Shown here piece by piece: positions 9,192 through 17,290 of a stretch of DNA of 64,000 nucleotides. Numbering within the stretch: the stretch's first letter is position 1; each line of letters begins with the position of its first letter. The position numbers and the translations under genes were made by a program. The DNA is from Spirochaetaceae bacterium (GTDB lineage Bacteria; Spirochaetota; Spirochaetia; Treponematales; Treponemataceae), in assembly GCA_017622235.1 (NCBI GenBank), contig JAGARN010000005.1, positions 248,001 through 312,000 on the forward strand, read 5' to 3'. Under the pieces are notes generated by a model. It was not told the origin of the DNA and did no database searches. It saw nothing but the letters and a program-made list of their open reading frames with translations.

Positions 9192-9238
9192 TTGATTTTT
9201 TACGATATTTACATTATAATGAACCAATCTTTAGGAGG
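9192..9238 (+). promoter_or_regulatory. Promoter and ribosome-binding site of the HEAT-repeat gene
   Basis: TTGATT (9192-9197), 17 bp, TATAAT (9215-9220), followed by a perfect AGGAGG (9233-9238) 8 bp before the ATG at 9247. The leader is about 20 nt, a contrast to the leaderless neighbour upstream. Confidence 0.8.
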
Positions 9239-9246
9239 ACATTTAG

Positions 9247-9981
9247 ATGAAAATAGCAAAGATTATGGTTGTGTTGTGTATGATTTTTCTCTGCACAAAT
9301 GTTTTTGCACAGCAAACCGTATCAAGGCAAACTGAAACAACAGTAGAGGACGAATATCTTAGTAGCGTAGAAGGTGTTATTATACGCGAATTATCACAGG
9401 CTGATGACAGAGATAATAAAATGGTTTCTTTGCAGTACATCGAAGAAGCACTGTCTGGCGGTCGTGAAAGTCCAGACATCCAAGCTGCTCTTGACTCACT
9501 TGCAGGTGAAGGTATCACTTCTCAGTCAAGAACCAATGGTCGCCTTGTAAACAATTTTCCTGATGTTCGTGCAAAAGCTTGCGAATTGCTAGCACAAATG
9601 CCCACAGAAGAATCAAAAACCACATTGGTAAAGGTTGCACTGGCAGACAATGAACCCATGGTTGTTGCAGCTGCAATTCGTTCTCTTGGTGAAATTGGAA
9701 TAAACGAAAACGATGAAGTTGTTTCAGCTATAATTTGGGCACAGAAAAAATATGCTACACTGAACCCAACTTCAAGTTTGGCTTTTGAAATCCTAACAGC
9801 ATTTGAGAAACTTGCTGGCTCTGTAGAAGACAAAGCCCCAATGATTCAGTCTATTTCAGCGATTGCTTCAAACTATACATTTGCAACACCTGTTCGCACA
9901 AAAGCATATGATTTGCTTAAAACCATGACAGGTATGTCTACAAGTAGCAGTGCTTCATCAAATCGCAACACAGAAAAATAA
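9247..9981 (+). CDS. Exported HEAT-repeat protein
   Basis: The 244 residues start with a signal peptide (cleavage likely after FA at residue 21). The rest is alpha-helical with HEAT-type repeats, most clearly the segment from ~95 to 200 (DVRAKACELLAQMP, EPMVVAAAIRSLGEIG, LAFEILTAFEKLA). Such repeats form protein-binding solenoids; a periplasmic scaffold role is inferred. A bidirectional terminator lies directly downstream, and the gene appears monocistronic. No catalytic motif is present. Confidence 0.75.
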   Translation: MKIAKIMVVLCMIFLCTNVFAQQTVSRQTETTVEDEYLSSVEGVIIRELSQADDRDNKMVSLQYIEEALSGGRESPDIQAALDSLAGEGITSQSRTNGRLVNNFPDVRAKACELLAQMPTEESKTTLVKVALADNEPMVVAAAIRSLGEIGINENDEVVSAIIWAQKKYATLNPTSSLAFEILTAFEKLAGSVEDKAPMIQSISAIASNYTFATPVRTKAYDLLKTMTGMSTSSSASSNRNTEK

Positions 9982-9988
9982 TAATATA

Positions 9989-10035
9989 AAAAAGGCTGCC
10001 TATGCAGAGTTTCTACCCTGCAAGACAGCCTTTTT
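9989..10035. terminator. Bidirectional rho-independent terminator
   Basis: AAAAAGGCTG (9989-9998) pairs with CAGCCTTTTT (10026-10035), with an inner GCAG/CTGC extension. The U tract works in both directions, so it ends the HEAT-repeat gene (+) and tRNA-Arg (-). Confidence 0.85.
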
Positions 10036-10109
10036 CGAGAGATACAGGATTCGAACCTGCCACCTTCGCCTCCGGAGGGCGACGCTCTATCCAAATGAGC
10101 TAATCTCTC
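10036..10109 (-). tRNA. tRNA-Arg, anticodon CCG
   Basis: A full cloverleaf on the minus strand: acceptor GAGAGAT/ATCTCTC, D arm GCTC/GAGC, anticodon stem TCGCC/GGCGA with loop CTCCGGA (anticodon CCG, reads CGG), and T arm GCAGG/CCTGT with TTCGAAT. The discriminator base is G. CCA is not encoded. Confidence 0.95.
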
Positions 10110-10120
10110 AAACATTGTTC

Positions 10121-10149
10121 AGCATAATCGTAAAACTTCTTAATGTCAA
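10121..10149 (-). promoter_or_regulatory. Promoter of tRNA-Arg
   Basis: Minus-strand TTGACA (10144-10149), 17 bp, TATGCT (10121-10126), 11 bp upstream of the mature tRNA 5' end. Confidence 0.75.
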
Positions 10150-10164
10150 TAAGCAAGGAATAGT

Positions 10165-10758
10165 ATGGAACCTATAATCTTAGCATCAGGTTCGCCACGG
10201 CGACAGGAAACATTAAAAATGATGGGGATACCTTTTCAGGTTATTATTCCAGAAATTGATGAAACTAACACTGATAACATCATAGCCAAAGAATTGCCAG
10301 AAGACTTAGCAATAAAAAAAATAAAATGTGTAATAAAATCATTACCCGCAACCCAAGAAGTTCCATGGATACTTTCCGCCGATACATTGATTGTATATAA
10401 TGGAAAAACCTACGGTAAACCTGCAAATATAGAACAAGCTGCTGAATTCCTTGATACTTTTTCTGGTAAAACTCATCAAGTTATAACCGCTATGGCTCTT
10501 TACAATGGCAAAGTGCATGACTATACAACAAGAACAACTATTACGGATGTGACTTTTGCCACCTTATCAAAAGACGAAATTGACTGGTATCTTTCTACTG
10601 GAGAATGGCATAATGCAGCAGGCGGTTATAGAATACAAGGATTCGGTTCATATTTTATAAAAAAAATTCACGGCACAAACAGTGCAGTGGTAGGCTTGCC
10701 ACTATTTGAATTATATGATATGTTAAAAGAGCAAGGTTATTCACTTATCAGTGATTGA
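10165..10758 (+). CDS. maf: Maf-type nucleoside triphosphate pyrophosphatase
   Basis: A 197-residue house-cleaning enzyme that hydrolyses non-canonical or excess NTPs (typically dTTP/UTP or modified nucleotides) to NMP and PPi. The N-terminal ASGSPRR motif (residues ~7-13), the SADTLIV segment with its catalytic-base Asp, and GKTYGKP identify the family. AAGGA precedes the ATG. The rpsB operon begins 124 bp downstream on the same strand. Which Maf substrate subclass it belongs to cannot be settled by eye. Confidence 0.9.
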   Translation: MEPIILASGSPRRQETLKMMGIPFQVIIPEIDETNTDNIIAKELPEDLAIKKIKCVIKSLPATQEVPWILSADTLIVYNGKTYGKPANIEQAAEFLDTFSGKTHQVITAMALYNGKVHDYTTRTTITDVTFATLSKDEIDWYLSTGEWHNAAGGYRIQGFGSYFIKKIHGTNSAVVGLPLFELYDMLKEQGYSLISD

Positions 10759-10764
10759 TTTTGC

Positions 10765-10882
10765 CGGTGCGTATGTTGGATTGTGTGTCTAGCAACGTAA
10801 CCGATCTTCCGAGCTGAATATATTCAGCTACGAGAAATAGAGACAGGTGGAAGACAAAGTTTCTTCCGGGAAGGAGTATCTC
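10765..10882 (+). promoter_or_regulatory. rpsB leader with competing hairpins
   Basis: The 124-bp maf-rpsB gap holds a perfect palindrome AGCTGAATATATTCAGCT (10812-10829), two copies of TCTTCC (10805-10810 and 10862-10867) and two of GGAAG (10849-10853 and 10869-10873). The second GGAAG overlaps the rpsB Shine-Dalgarno. The repeats allow mutually exclusive pairings that expose or hide the ribosome-binding site, as in S2-controlled leaders. No clear promoter was found. Inference only. Confidence 0.45.
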
Positions 10883-11749
10883 ATGGCAGTAGTAACCATG
10901 AAGAGTCTGCTTGAATCAGGTGTACATTTTGGTCACCAAGTCAAGCGTTGGGATCCACGTATGAAGAAGTATATCTTCGCAGAACGCAACGGGATTCATA
11001 TTATTGATTTGCAAAAAACAATCGTATCAATTAAAGATGCATACGAAGCTGTTCGCAAAGTAACTGTAGCTGGAAAGTCTGTGCTTTTTGTTGGTACAAA
11101 AAAACAAGCACAGCAAGCAATCGCAAAAGAAGCCGAGCGTTGCGGTATGTATTTTGTCAACAATCGCTGGCTTGGTGGAATGCTGACAAACTTTTCAACA
11201 ATCAAAAAATCATTGCTTCGCCTCAAAAAACTTGAAAAAATGGAAATTGATGGTACTTTTGAAAATTTAACAAAAAAAGAAATCGCTTCCATCCAAAAAG
11301 AAAAAACAAAGCTAGAAAAAAACCTTGGTGGTATTAAAGAAATGAAAGAACTACCAGGTATTATTTTCATAATTGATACCCACAAAGAACAAATTGCTGT
11401 TGCAGAAGCACGCCGCATGGGTATACCTATTGTTGCTGTAGTTGACACAAATTGTAACCCAGAAGGAATCGACTACCCTATTCCAGGAAATGACGATGCA
11501 ATCAGAGCAATTACATTGTTTACACAAATTATTGCAAATGCAGTAATAGATGCAGATAATGAAACAGGTCTTAAAATCATCGAAAATCTTCAAGATGATG
11601 AGGAAGAAATAATGACAGATGCAGTTATTAAATCTGACGAAGAAGAAATCATCGATTACAGTAATTATACTCCCACAGAACCAAAAGAAGAAGACGAAGA
11701 CTATGATGAAGATGATGACTTGGTAGACGAAGACAAATTATATAAATAA
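10883..11749 (+). CDS. rpsB: 30S ribosomal protein S2 with long acidic tail
   Basis: The start is the ATG at 10883, preceded by GGAAGGAG; an upstream in-frame ATG at 10847 would add 12 unrelated residues. The body matches S2 ([65 protein letters not shown]). The 288 residues exceed the usual 230-260 because of a strongly acidic tail from about residue 228, made of runs of Asp and Glu. It heads a conserved operon with tsf, frr and uppS, and tsf follows 13 bp later. Confidence 0.96.
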   Translation: MAVVTMKSLLESGVHFGHQVKRWDPRMKKYIFAERNGIHIIDLQKTIVSIKDAYEAVRKVTVAGKSVLFVGTKKQAQQAIAKEAERCGMYFVNNRWLGGMLTNFSTIKKSLLRLKKLEKMEIDGTFENLTKKEIASIQKEKTKLEKNLGGIKEMKELPGIIFIIDTHKEQIAVAEARRMGIPIVAVVDTNCNPEGIDYPIPGNDDAIRAITLFTQIIANAVIDADNETGLKIIENLQDDEEEIMTDAVIKSDEEEIIDYSNYTPTEPKEEDEDYDEDDDLVDEDKLYK

Positions 11750-11762
11750 TTGGAGAATTAAC

Positions 11763-12599
11763 ATGGAAATAAAAGCATCAGATGTAAAAGCATTGCGAGA
11801 AAAAACCGGTGCTGGCATGATGGAATGTAAGAAAGCATTAACCGAAACTAATGGTGATGCTGCGGCTGCAGAAAAATTGTTAAAAGAAAAAGGACTTGCC
11901 GCCGTAGAAAAGAGAGCGGGAAGAGCCACAAGCGAAGGTCGTATTTTTATCAAAATTGAAGGTGCAAAGGCTATTATCTGCGAATTAACTTGCGAAACAG
12001 ATTTCGTTGCAAAAAATGCAGATTTTATCAAAATTGGTAACGATATTGCAACTACTGCTTTGCAAAAAGGATATACAGAAGTCAATAAAGAGCTTTCTGA
12101 TATGCTTTTAGAGCTTGCCACAAAGATTCGTGAAAACATGAGTTTGCGTCGTCTTGAAGTTGTAGATGTACCTGCAGGTTCAGCTGTTTCTAGCTATGTT
12201 CACAGCGACGGAAAAACAGGAGTAATTACTGTTATTTCTTCAGACCCGGCTTCACTTTCTTCAAATGCAGATGTAGTAGAGTTCACTCATGATTGTTGTC
12301 TTCATATAGCTGCATTCACTCCTGCATATATCAAACGAGAAGATGTAGATGCAAACTATATTGCAGAACAAACTGAAATCTTTACAAAACAGGTTGAAAC
12401 TTTAGACAAGCCTGAAAATGTAAAGAAAGGTATTGTACAGGGCAAAGTAAATAAACACTTAGCTGAAATATGTTTCTTAGATCAACCTTTTGTAAAAGAC
12501 GATAAATTGTCTGTTGCAAAAAAAATGGAAGCTGTGGGAAAAGCAGCCGGTGCAAAACTTAACCTAGAAAAGGTTGTTATGTACCAACTTGGAGCATAA
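11763..12599 (+). CDS. tsf: Elongation factor Ts
   Basis: The guanine-nucleotide exchange factor that recharges EF-Tu with GTP. The N-terminal UBA-like domain reads VKALREKTGAGMMECKKAL, and the conserved TDFVAKN motif lies at ~80. Its 278 residues are of normal length. TGGAG precedes the ATG. It is followed by a hairpin (12606-12640) and then frr, the standard order. Confidence 0.96.
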   Translation: MEIKASDVKALREKTGAGMMECKKALTETNGDAAAAEKLLKEKGLAAVEKRAGRATSEGRIFIKIEGAKAIICELTCETDFVAKNADFIKIGNDIATTALQKGYTEVNKELSDMLLELATKIRENMSLRRLEVVDVPAGSAVSSYVHSDGKTGVITVISSDPASLSSNADVVEFTHDCCLHIAAFTPAYIKREDVDANYIAEQTEIFTKQVETLDKPENVKKGIVQGKVNKHLAEICFLDQPFVKDDKLSVAKKMEAVGKAAGAKLNLEKVVMYQLGA

Positions 12600-12605
12600 C
12601 AAATT

Positions 12606-12640
12606 AAGGGGCTATAGAAACTATGATTTCTTCGCCCCTT
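12606..12640 (+). terminator. Hairpin between tsf and frr, possible partial terminator
   Basis: AAGGGGC (12606-12612) pairs with GCCCCTT (12634-12640). Only a short T-rich stretch follows, so read-through is likely. It may attenuate frr-uppS-cdsA expression or stabilise the tsf 3' end. Confidence 0.5.
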
Positions 12641-12667
12641 TGCTTTGCATAATAAACAGGAGTTTAT

Positions 12668-13219
12668 ATGGCAGGAAATGAAGCAAGCACTGCAAGAATG
12701 GAAAAAACTATTGTAGCTTTAAAAGATGAATTCAAAGCTTTGCGAACAGGTCGTGCTTCTGCGGCTATCTTTGACAAAGTGCGGGTTGACTATTACGGAA
12801 CCCCTACTCCTTTGAATCAGGTTTCAACTATTTCTGTTCCAGAAGCTAGATCTATTATTATACAACCATTTGATAAGTCTTTAATTGTGGAAATAGAAAA
12901 AGCTATCCAAAAAGCAGACTTAGGATTAAATCCTTCAAATGACGGCAAAGTTATTCGCATTTCAATTCCACCTCTTACAGCAGATCGACGTAAGGAACTT
13001 GTAAAACAAGCCAAGGCTTCTGCCGAAAGTAGCCGAGTAGCAATACGCAACATCCGTCGTGACGGCAATGAAGAACTAAAGAAATTGCAAAAAGATGGTG
13101 AATTAACTGAAGACGAGCTTAAAACATCAGAAGCTGATTTGCAGAAATCAACCGATAAATTTATTCAAGAAATCAATAAAATTCTTGAAGATAAAGAAAA
13201 AGAAATAATGGAAGGTTGA
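12668..13219 (+). CDS. frr: Ribosome recycling factor
   Basis: With EF-G this protein splits post-termination ribosomes. The 183 residues carry the family hallmarks LRTGRAS near residue 30, DYYGTPTPLNQV, and the C-terminal coiled-coil region (IRRDGNEELKKLQKDGELTEDE). AGGAG precedes the ATG. Its TGA overlaps the ATG of uppS. Confidence 0.96.
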   Translation: MAGNEASTARMEKTIVALKDEFKALRTGRASAAIFDKVRVDYYGTPTPLNQVSTISVPEARSIIIQPFDKSLIVEIEKAIQKADLGLNPSNDGKVIRISIPPLTADRRKELVKQAKASAESSRVAIRNIRRDGNEELKKLQKDGELTEDELKTSEADLQKSTDKFIQEINKILEDKEKEIMEG

Positions 13220-13926
13220 TGACAGATAACAAAAACAAGACCAATGTTCCCGTTCATGTGGGAATAATTATGGACGGGAATGGTCGCTGGGCAGAACAAA
13301 GAGGACTTCCTAGAACAGCTGGTCATAGAGAAGGCTTAGAGGCTGCAAAAAGAATTGTGGCAGCTGCAGCTACAGTGGGTATAAAGTATGTTACTCTTTA
13401 TACTTTTTCTACAGAAAACTGGAAAAGAACACAAGAAGAAGTCGGTTTTCTTATGGGTCTTATAACAAAACATCTTAGAAGTGAATATGAGTTCTATAAG
13501 AAAAACGGCATCAGAATACAGCATATTGGGGATACTTCACTTTTGCCACAAGATGTAAAAACTGAAATGCAAAACGCAGAACAGGATACGGCATCTTTTG
13601 ATAAGATGACAACAGTTTTGGCAATAAACTATGGTGGACGAAATGAATTACTGCGTGGAATAAAAAAACTAGTAGCAACTGGAGTTGATGTTTCTCAGCT
13701 AACAGAAGAAAACATTGCTTACAGTTTGGATATACCTGAATTACCAGATGCAGATTTGATAATTCGCACCGGTGGCGAAAAAAGGTTAAGTAACTTTTTG
13801 ATGTGGCATTCTGCATATTCAGAGTTTTATTTTAGCGATACATTATGGCCAGATTTTACAGAGGATGAGTTTTATAGTGCCTTGCAGGATTTTCAATCAA
13901 GGCATAGGAGATTTGGTGCATTATAA
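13219..13926 (+). CDS. uppS: Undecaprenyl diphosphate synthase (cis-isoprenyl transferase)
   Basis: It elongates farnesyl diphosphate with isopentenyl diphosphate to the lipid carrier used for peptidoglycan. The motifs are complete: HVGIIMDGNGRWA (catalytic Asp), GHREG, TLYTFSTENWKR and the C-terminal RTGGEKRLSNF...SEFYF. I chose the ATG at 13219, which overlaps the frr stop (TGATG); a TTG codon directly before it is in frame but redundant. 235 residues. Confidence 0.95.
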   Translation: MTDNKNKTNVPVHVGIIMDGNGRWAEQRGLPRTAGHREGLEAAKRIVAAAATVGIKYVTLYTFSTENWKRTQEEVGFLMGLITKHLRSEYEFYKKNGIRIQHIGDTSLLPQDVKTEMQNAEQDTASFDKMTTVLAINYGGRNELLRGIKKLVATGVDVSQLTEENIAYSLDIPELPDADLIIRTGGEKRLSNFLMWHSAYSEFYFSDTLWPDFTEDEFYSALQDFQSRHRRFGAL

Positions 13927-13950
13927 ACAAAGTAACTTGGAGTAAAAACT

Positions 13951-14811
13951 ATGAATAAATTAACACAACGACTTTTGACATTTTTTATCGGACTTCCACT
14001 TGTAATATTTATTGTTTATATACCCATATATAATCATTTGCCACTTAATATTCTCATTGTTATAGTGGCATTTATTTCATCCCTGGAAGCATATAATTTG
14101 ATTCGACGAAACTCACCTATGCAACCTAAAGTTGCTGTTGTGTGTTTTTCTACAACAATCGCCCTAACAAGTTTAATTTGTTCTCTAACGGGAATGGATT
14201 ACACCCTTGTTACATTTGTTTTTGTTGCAGCCTTTATTGTACTTATGGCACTAGAAATTTTTATTCCTGCCAATAAAAACGAAACCGTAGAAGAATTATT
14301 TGTTGATTCAAATCAAAAACTATGTTCTTCCATTTTTGTTTTATTTTACGGCGGTTTTTTGATTACATTTATTTCAAGAATGACAGTTCTAGAAAATTCA
14401 ATACCATATTTGATTGTTTTTCTTATGATGGTGTTCATTTGTGATTCTTTAGCATGGTTATTTGGTATGTGCTTTGGAAAAAATAATAGAGGCTTCGTTA
14501 AAGCAAGCCCTAACAAAAGCATCGTAGGTTTCATTGGTGGAATTATTGGTTCTGTTCTTTCTGGCATTTTAGGTTGGTACATTTGGCGTGATGTTTTTAC
14601 TGGTTCTATTACAAAAATGATTATCGCAGGTATTGTTGTTGCAATAGCTTCAATTCTTGGAGATTTAGTTGAATCAGTATTTAAACGTTCTGCAGGTTGC
14701 AAAGATTCTGGTAACATTATTCCTGGAAGAGGTGGAATACTTGATTCCATTGACTCAATTTTAATGACAGCTCCAGTGTATTATTTAATTATAAAATTAA
14801 TGTTTGAGTAA
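13951..14811 (+). CDS. cdsA: Phosphatidate cytidylyltransferase
   Basis: An integral membrane enzyme that makes CDP-diacylglycerol from phosphatidate and CTP. The 286 residues have about eight hydrophobic helices. The C-terminal signature is intact (GDLVESVFKR...KDSGNIIPGRGGILDSIDS). It lies 24 bp after uppS and 3 bp before dxr, in the common bacterial order. Confidence 0.94.
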   Translation: MNKLTQRLLTFFIGLPLVIFIVYIPIYNHLPLNILIVIVAFISSLEAYNLIRRNSPMQPKVAVVCFSTTIALTSLICSLTGMDYTLVTFVFVAAFIVLMALEIFIPANKNETVEELFVDSNQKLCSSIFVLFYGGFLITFISRMTVLENSIPYLIVFLMMVFICDSLAWLFGMCFGKNNRGFVKASPNKSIVGFIGGIIGSVLSGILGWYIWRDVFTGSITKMIIAGIVVAIASILGDLVESVFKRSAGCKDSGNIIPGRGGILDSIDSILMTAPVYYLIIKLMFE

Positions 14812-14814
14812 AAT

Positions 14815-15930
14815 ATGAAAAAAGTTCTTGTACTGGGCTGTACTGGCTCCATTGGAACAAGTACCCTAGAAATAGTTCGAGAATTTCCTGAACAGTTTTC
14901 CATAGTTGGTCTTGTTGCCCATTGTGCAGAAGAAAAGATAAAACTTCTTTCCAAGGAATTTAACAATGTTCCTTTCTTACTTACAAAAAATTCTTCTTCA
15001 AAAGAATTAGAAGATTTTATAATAAAAAGTAAAGCAGATGTTGTAATTAATGGAATTTCTGGTTCGCAAGGTCTTAAATCATCTGTAATTACTCTGGAAA
15101 ATGGTATAGATCTTGCTCTTGCAAACAAAGAAACAATAGTTATGGCAGGTTCAATTATTCAACAACTTGCAAAAAAAAATGGATGCCGAATTTTACCTGT
15201 AGATTCAGAGCATTCTGCTATTTTTAATCTTGTTGAACATTATGGAAGCGACACCATACAAGAAGTAATTCTTACTGCTTCTGGGGGACCATTCCGTGAT
15301 TTTTCGGCAGAAAAGTTACGAAACGTAAGCGTAACAGATGCATTAAACCACCCTACTTGGAATATGGGGAAAAAAATCACTATTGATTCCGCAACTTTAG
15401 CAAACAAGGGTCTTGAAGTAATAGAAGCCTGCCGATTGTTTAATTTGCCACCAGAAAAAGTCAAAGTTGTAGTTCACCCACAAAGCTTAGTTCATTCACT
15501 CATTCGAACAAAAGATGGTGTTCTTTACGCACAGATTTCACCACCTGATATGAAACATCCAATTTTAACTGCGTTAACTTGGCCTAATTTTCAGCCAAGC
15601 ACTCTTGAACAATTAGATTTAACACAAGGTTGCAATCTTACGTTTTTACCGCCCAGATTTCATGATTTTCCGATGCTCTCTTTAGCTTATGAAGCGGTAA
15701 TCAAAGGTGGTTCTTATACTATTGCATATAATGCGGCAAACGAAGTTGCTGTAGAAGCCTTTATAAATAATAAAATATCTTTTACACAAATTTCGGAAAT
15801 TACAATGTCCGTCCTACAAAAAAATTGGGGAAAAAATCCAGTTACCATTGAAGATGTATTTTTGTTTGATACACAGGCACGTGAATTTGCAAAAAAAATA
15901 TTAGCTGTGTCTACGGAGGCTTCTTTTTGA
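14815..15930 (+). CDS. dxr: 1-deoxy-D-xylulose 5-phosphate reductoisomerase
   Basis: The committed NADPH-dependent step of the MEP isoprenoid pathway, feeding UppS upstream. The Rossmann motif GCTGSIGTSTLEIV begins at residue ~7, and the substrate/metal region reads PVDSEHSA (~130) and ASGGPFRD (~155). Later NKGLEVIEA and HPQSLVHS are typical. The 371 residues are of standard length. The stop overlaps the TTG start of rseP by three bases. Confidence 0.96.
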   Translation: MKKVLVLGCTGSIGTSTLEIVREFPEQFSIVGLVAHCAEEKIKLLSKEFNNVPFLLTKNSSSKELEDFIIKSKADVVINGISGSQGLKSSVITLENGIDLALANKETIVMAGSIIQQLAKKNGCRILPVDSEHSAIFNLVEHYGSDTIQEVILTASGGPFRDFSAEKLRNVSVTDALNHPTWNMGKKITIDSATLANKGLEVIEACRLFNLPPEKVKVVVHPQSLVHSLIRTKDGVLYAQISPPDMKHPILTALTWPNFQPSTLEQLDLTQGCNLTFLPPRFHDFPMLSLAYEAVIKGGSYTIAYNAANEVAVEAFINNKISFTQISEITMSVLQKNWGKNPVTIEDVFLFDTQAREFAKKILAVSTEASF

Positions 15931-17288
15931 CCATTATTTGGGGAATAATTTGTCTTGGATTTATTGTATTTATACATGAACTTGGTCATTTTATAGCTGC
16001 AAGATTGTGTGGTGTTACGGTTGAATCTTTTTCTATTGGAATGGGACCTGTTCTTTTACATAAAACAATAAAAGGAACAGATTACAGACTTTCTTTGTTA
16101 CCTTTCGGTGGTTATTGCGGAATGAAGGGTGAAAAAGCATTTCAAGAAGCATTGGAAAAAAATCTTTCAGCAATACCTGCTGAATCTGGTTCATTTTATG
16201 GAGTACATCCACTTAAACGTGCAATTATTGCTTTTTCAGGACCTGGAGCAAATATTATATTTTCTGTTATAGCTTTTACAATAATCGCTATGGTCGGTTA
16301 CACATATTATTCTGCTGACAATAGAATTATTCTAGCAGATGAAATTTATAGCGAGATAATTTGTCCAGCTAGACAAGCAGGTCTTGAAACAGGAGATAAA
16401 ATTATAAGTATAGACGGTAAACTTGTTGATACATTTTCTGATATAACAGAAATTGTAAGTACTAATGCCAATAAACCTTTAGAAACCTTGGTTATTCGTA
16501 ATGGGAACGAGTTAAAATTTACACTAAATCCAATAATGGATACTGATACAGGAATTGGTAAAATTGGAGTTATAAATTGGATTGAGCCAATAATTATGGA
16601 AGTAGAACCACAAAGTCCTGCTGAACAAGCAGGATTAAAAGCGGGAGATAGAATTCTTGCGATTGATGGTGTTCCAATAAAAAATACTGCTGACATACAA
16701 AAAAAATTAACAGAAAATAAAGCCCTTTCTTTTAGTATAAGCCGCACATTAAATCAAGATACCCAAATTATAGATGATATAATTATACCGCTAACTCAAG
16801 ATAAGTCCATTGGTCTTTTATTTTCTGTTCCAGCAAGAGAAGCAACTCGTTATTCTTTTTTTCCTGCAATTTTTCAAGGATTTAAAGAAACGGGGGAACT
16901 TATTTCATTAACTTTTAAAAGCATAGGAATGTTATTTAAAGGCTTAGACATGACAAAAGCGGTTTCAGGTCCAGTACAAATTACTATGATGCTAGGAGAC
17001 ACTGTAAAAACGGGTTTTTCTTCTGGATTAAATGCAGGATTTGTTAGTACATTGAATTTTATGGCACTACTTTGCGTTTCTCTTTTTATAATGAATCTTT
17101 TACCTATACCAATTTTAGACGGTGGACTAATTTTATTCGCAATAATTGAAACAATACTTCGTAAACCTGTACATCCAAAGGTAATGTATTACAGCCAGTT
17201 TATTGGAATTGCATTTATAATATTACTGTTTGGAATTGCAATATTTAGTGATGCAAATTATATTATTTCTGGAATAAAAGGAAACTAA
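15927..17288 (+). CDS. rseP: Site-2 intramembrane metalloprotease (RseP family), TTG start
   Basis: A 453-residue zinc protease that cleaves substrates within the membrane, typically anti-sigma factors or signal-peptide remnants. HELGH (residues ~12-16) lies in the first helix. One clear PDZ domain (about 205-300), possibly two, follows, and then the C-terminal NLLPIPILDGG motif supplying the third metal ligand. The TTG start is supported by GGAGG 7 bp upstream (15915-15919). The window also encodes an ECF sigma/anti-sigma pair at 42 kb, a possible target. Confidence 0.94.
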   Translation: MTIIWGIICLGFIVFIHELGHFIAARLCGVTVESFSIGMGPVLLHKTIKGTDYRLSLLPFGGYCGMKGEKAFQEALEKNLSAIPAESGSFYGVHPLKRAIIAFSGPGANIIFSVIAFTIIAMVGYTYYSADNRIILADEIYSEIICPARQAGLETGDKIISIDGKLVDTFSDITEIVSTNANKPLETLVIRNGNELKFTLNPIMDTDTGIGKIGVINWIEPIIMEVEPQSPAEQAGLKAGDRILAIDGVPIKNTADIQKKLTENKALSFSISRTLNQDTQIIDDIIIPLTQDKSIGLLFSVPAREATRYSFFPAIFQGFKETGELISLTFKSIGMLFKGLDMTKAVSGPVQITMMLGDTVKTGFSSGLNAGFVSTLNFMALLCVSLFIMNLLPIPILDGGLILFAIIETILRKPVHPKVMYYSQFIGIAFIILLFGIAIFSDANYIISGIKGN

Positions 17289-17290
17289 TT

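Noticed and set aside
9873..10115. Open frame on the minus strand across the terminator and tRNA-Arg.
   Set aside because: It overlaps a complete tRNA and terminator, with tRNA-derived residues and no homology; non-coding.
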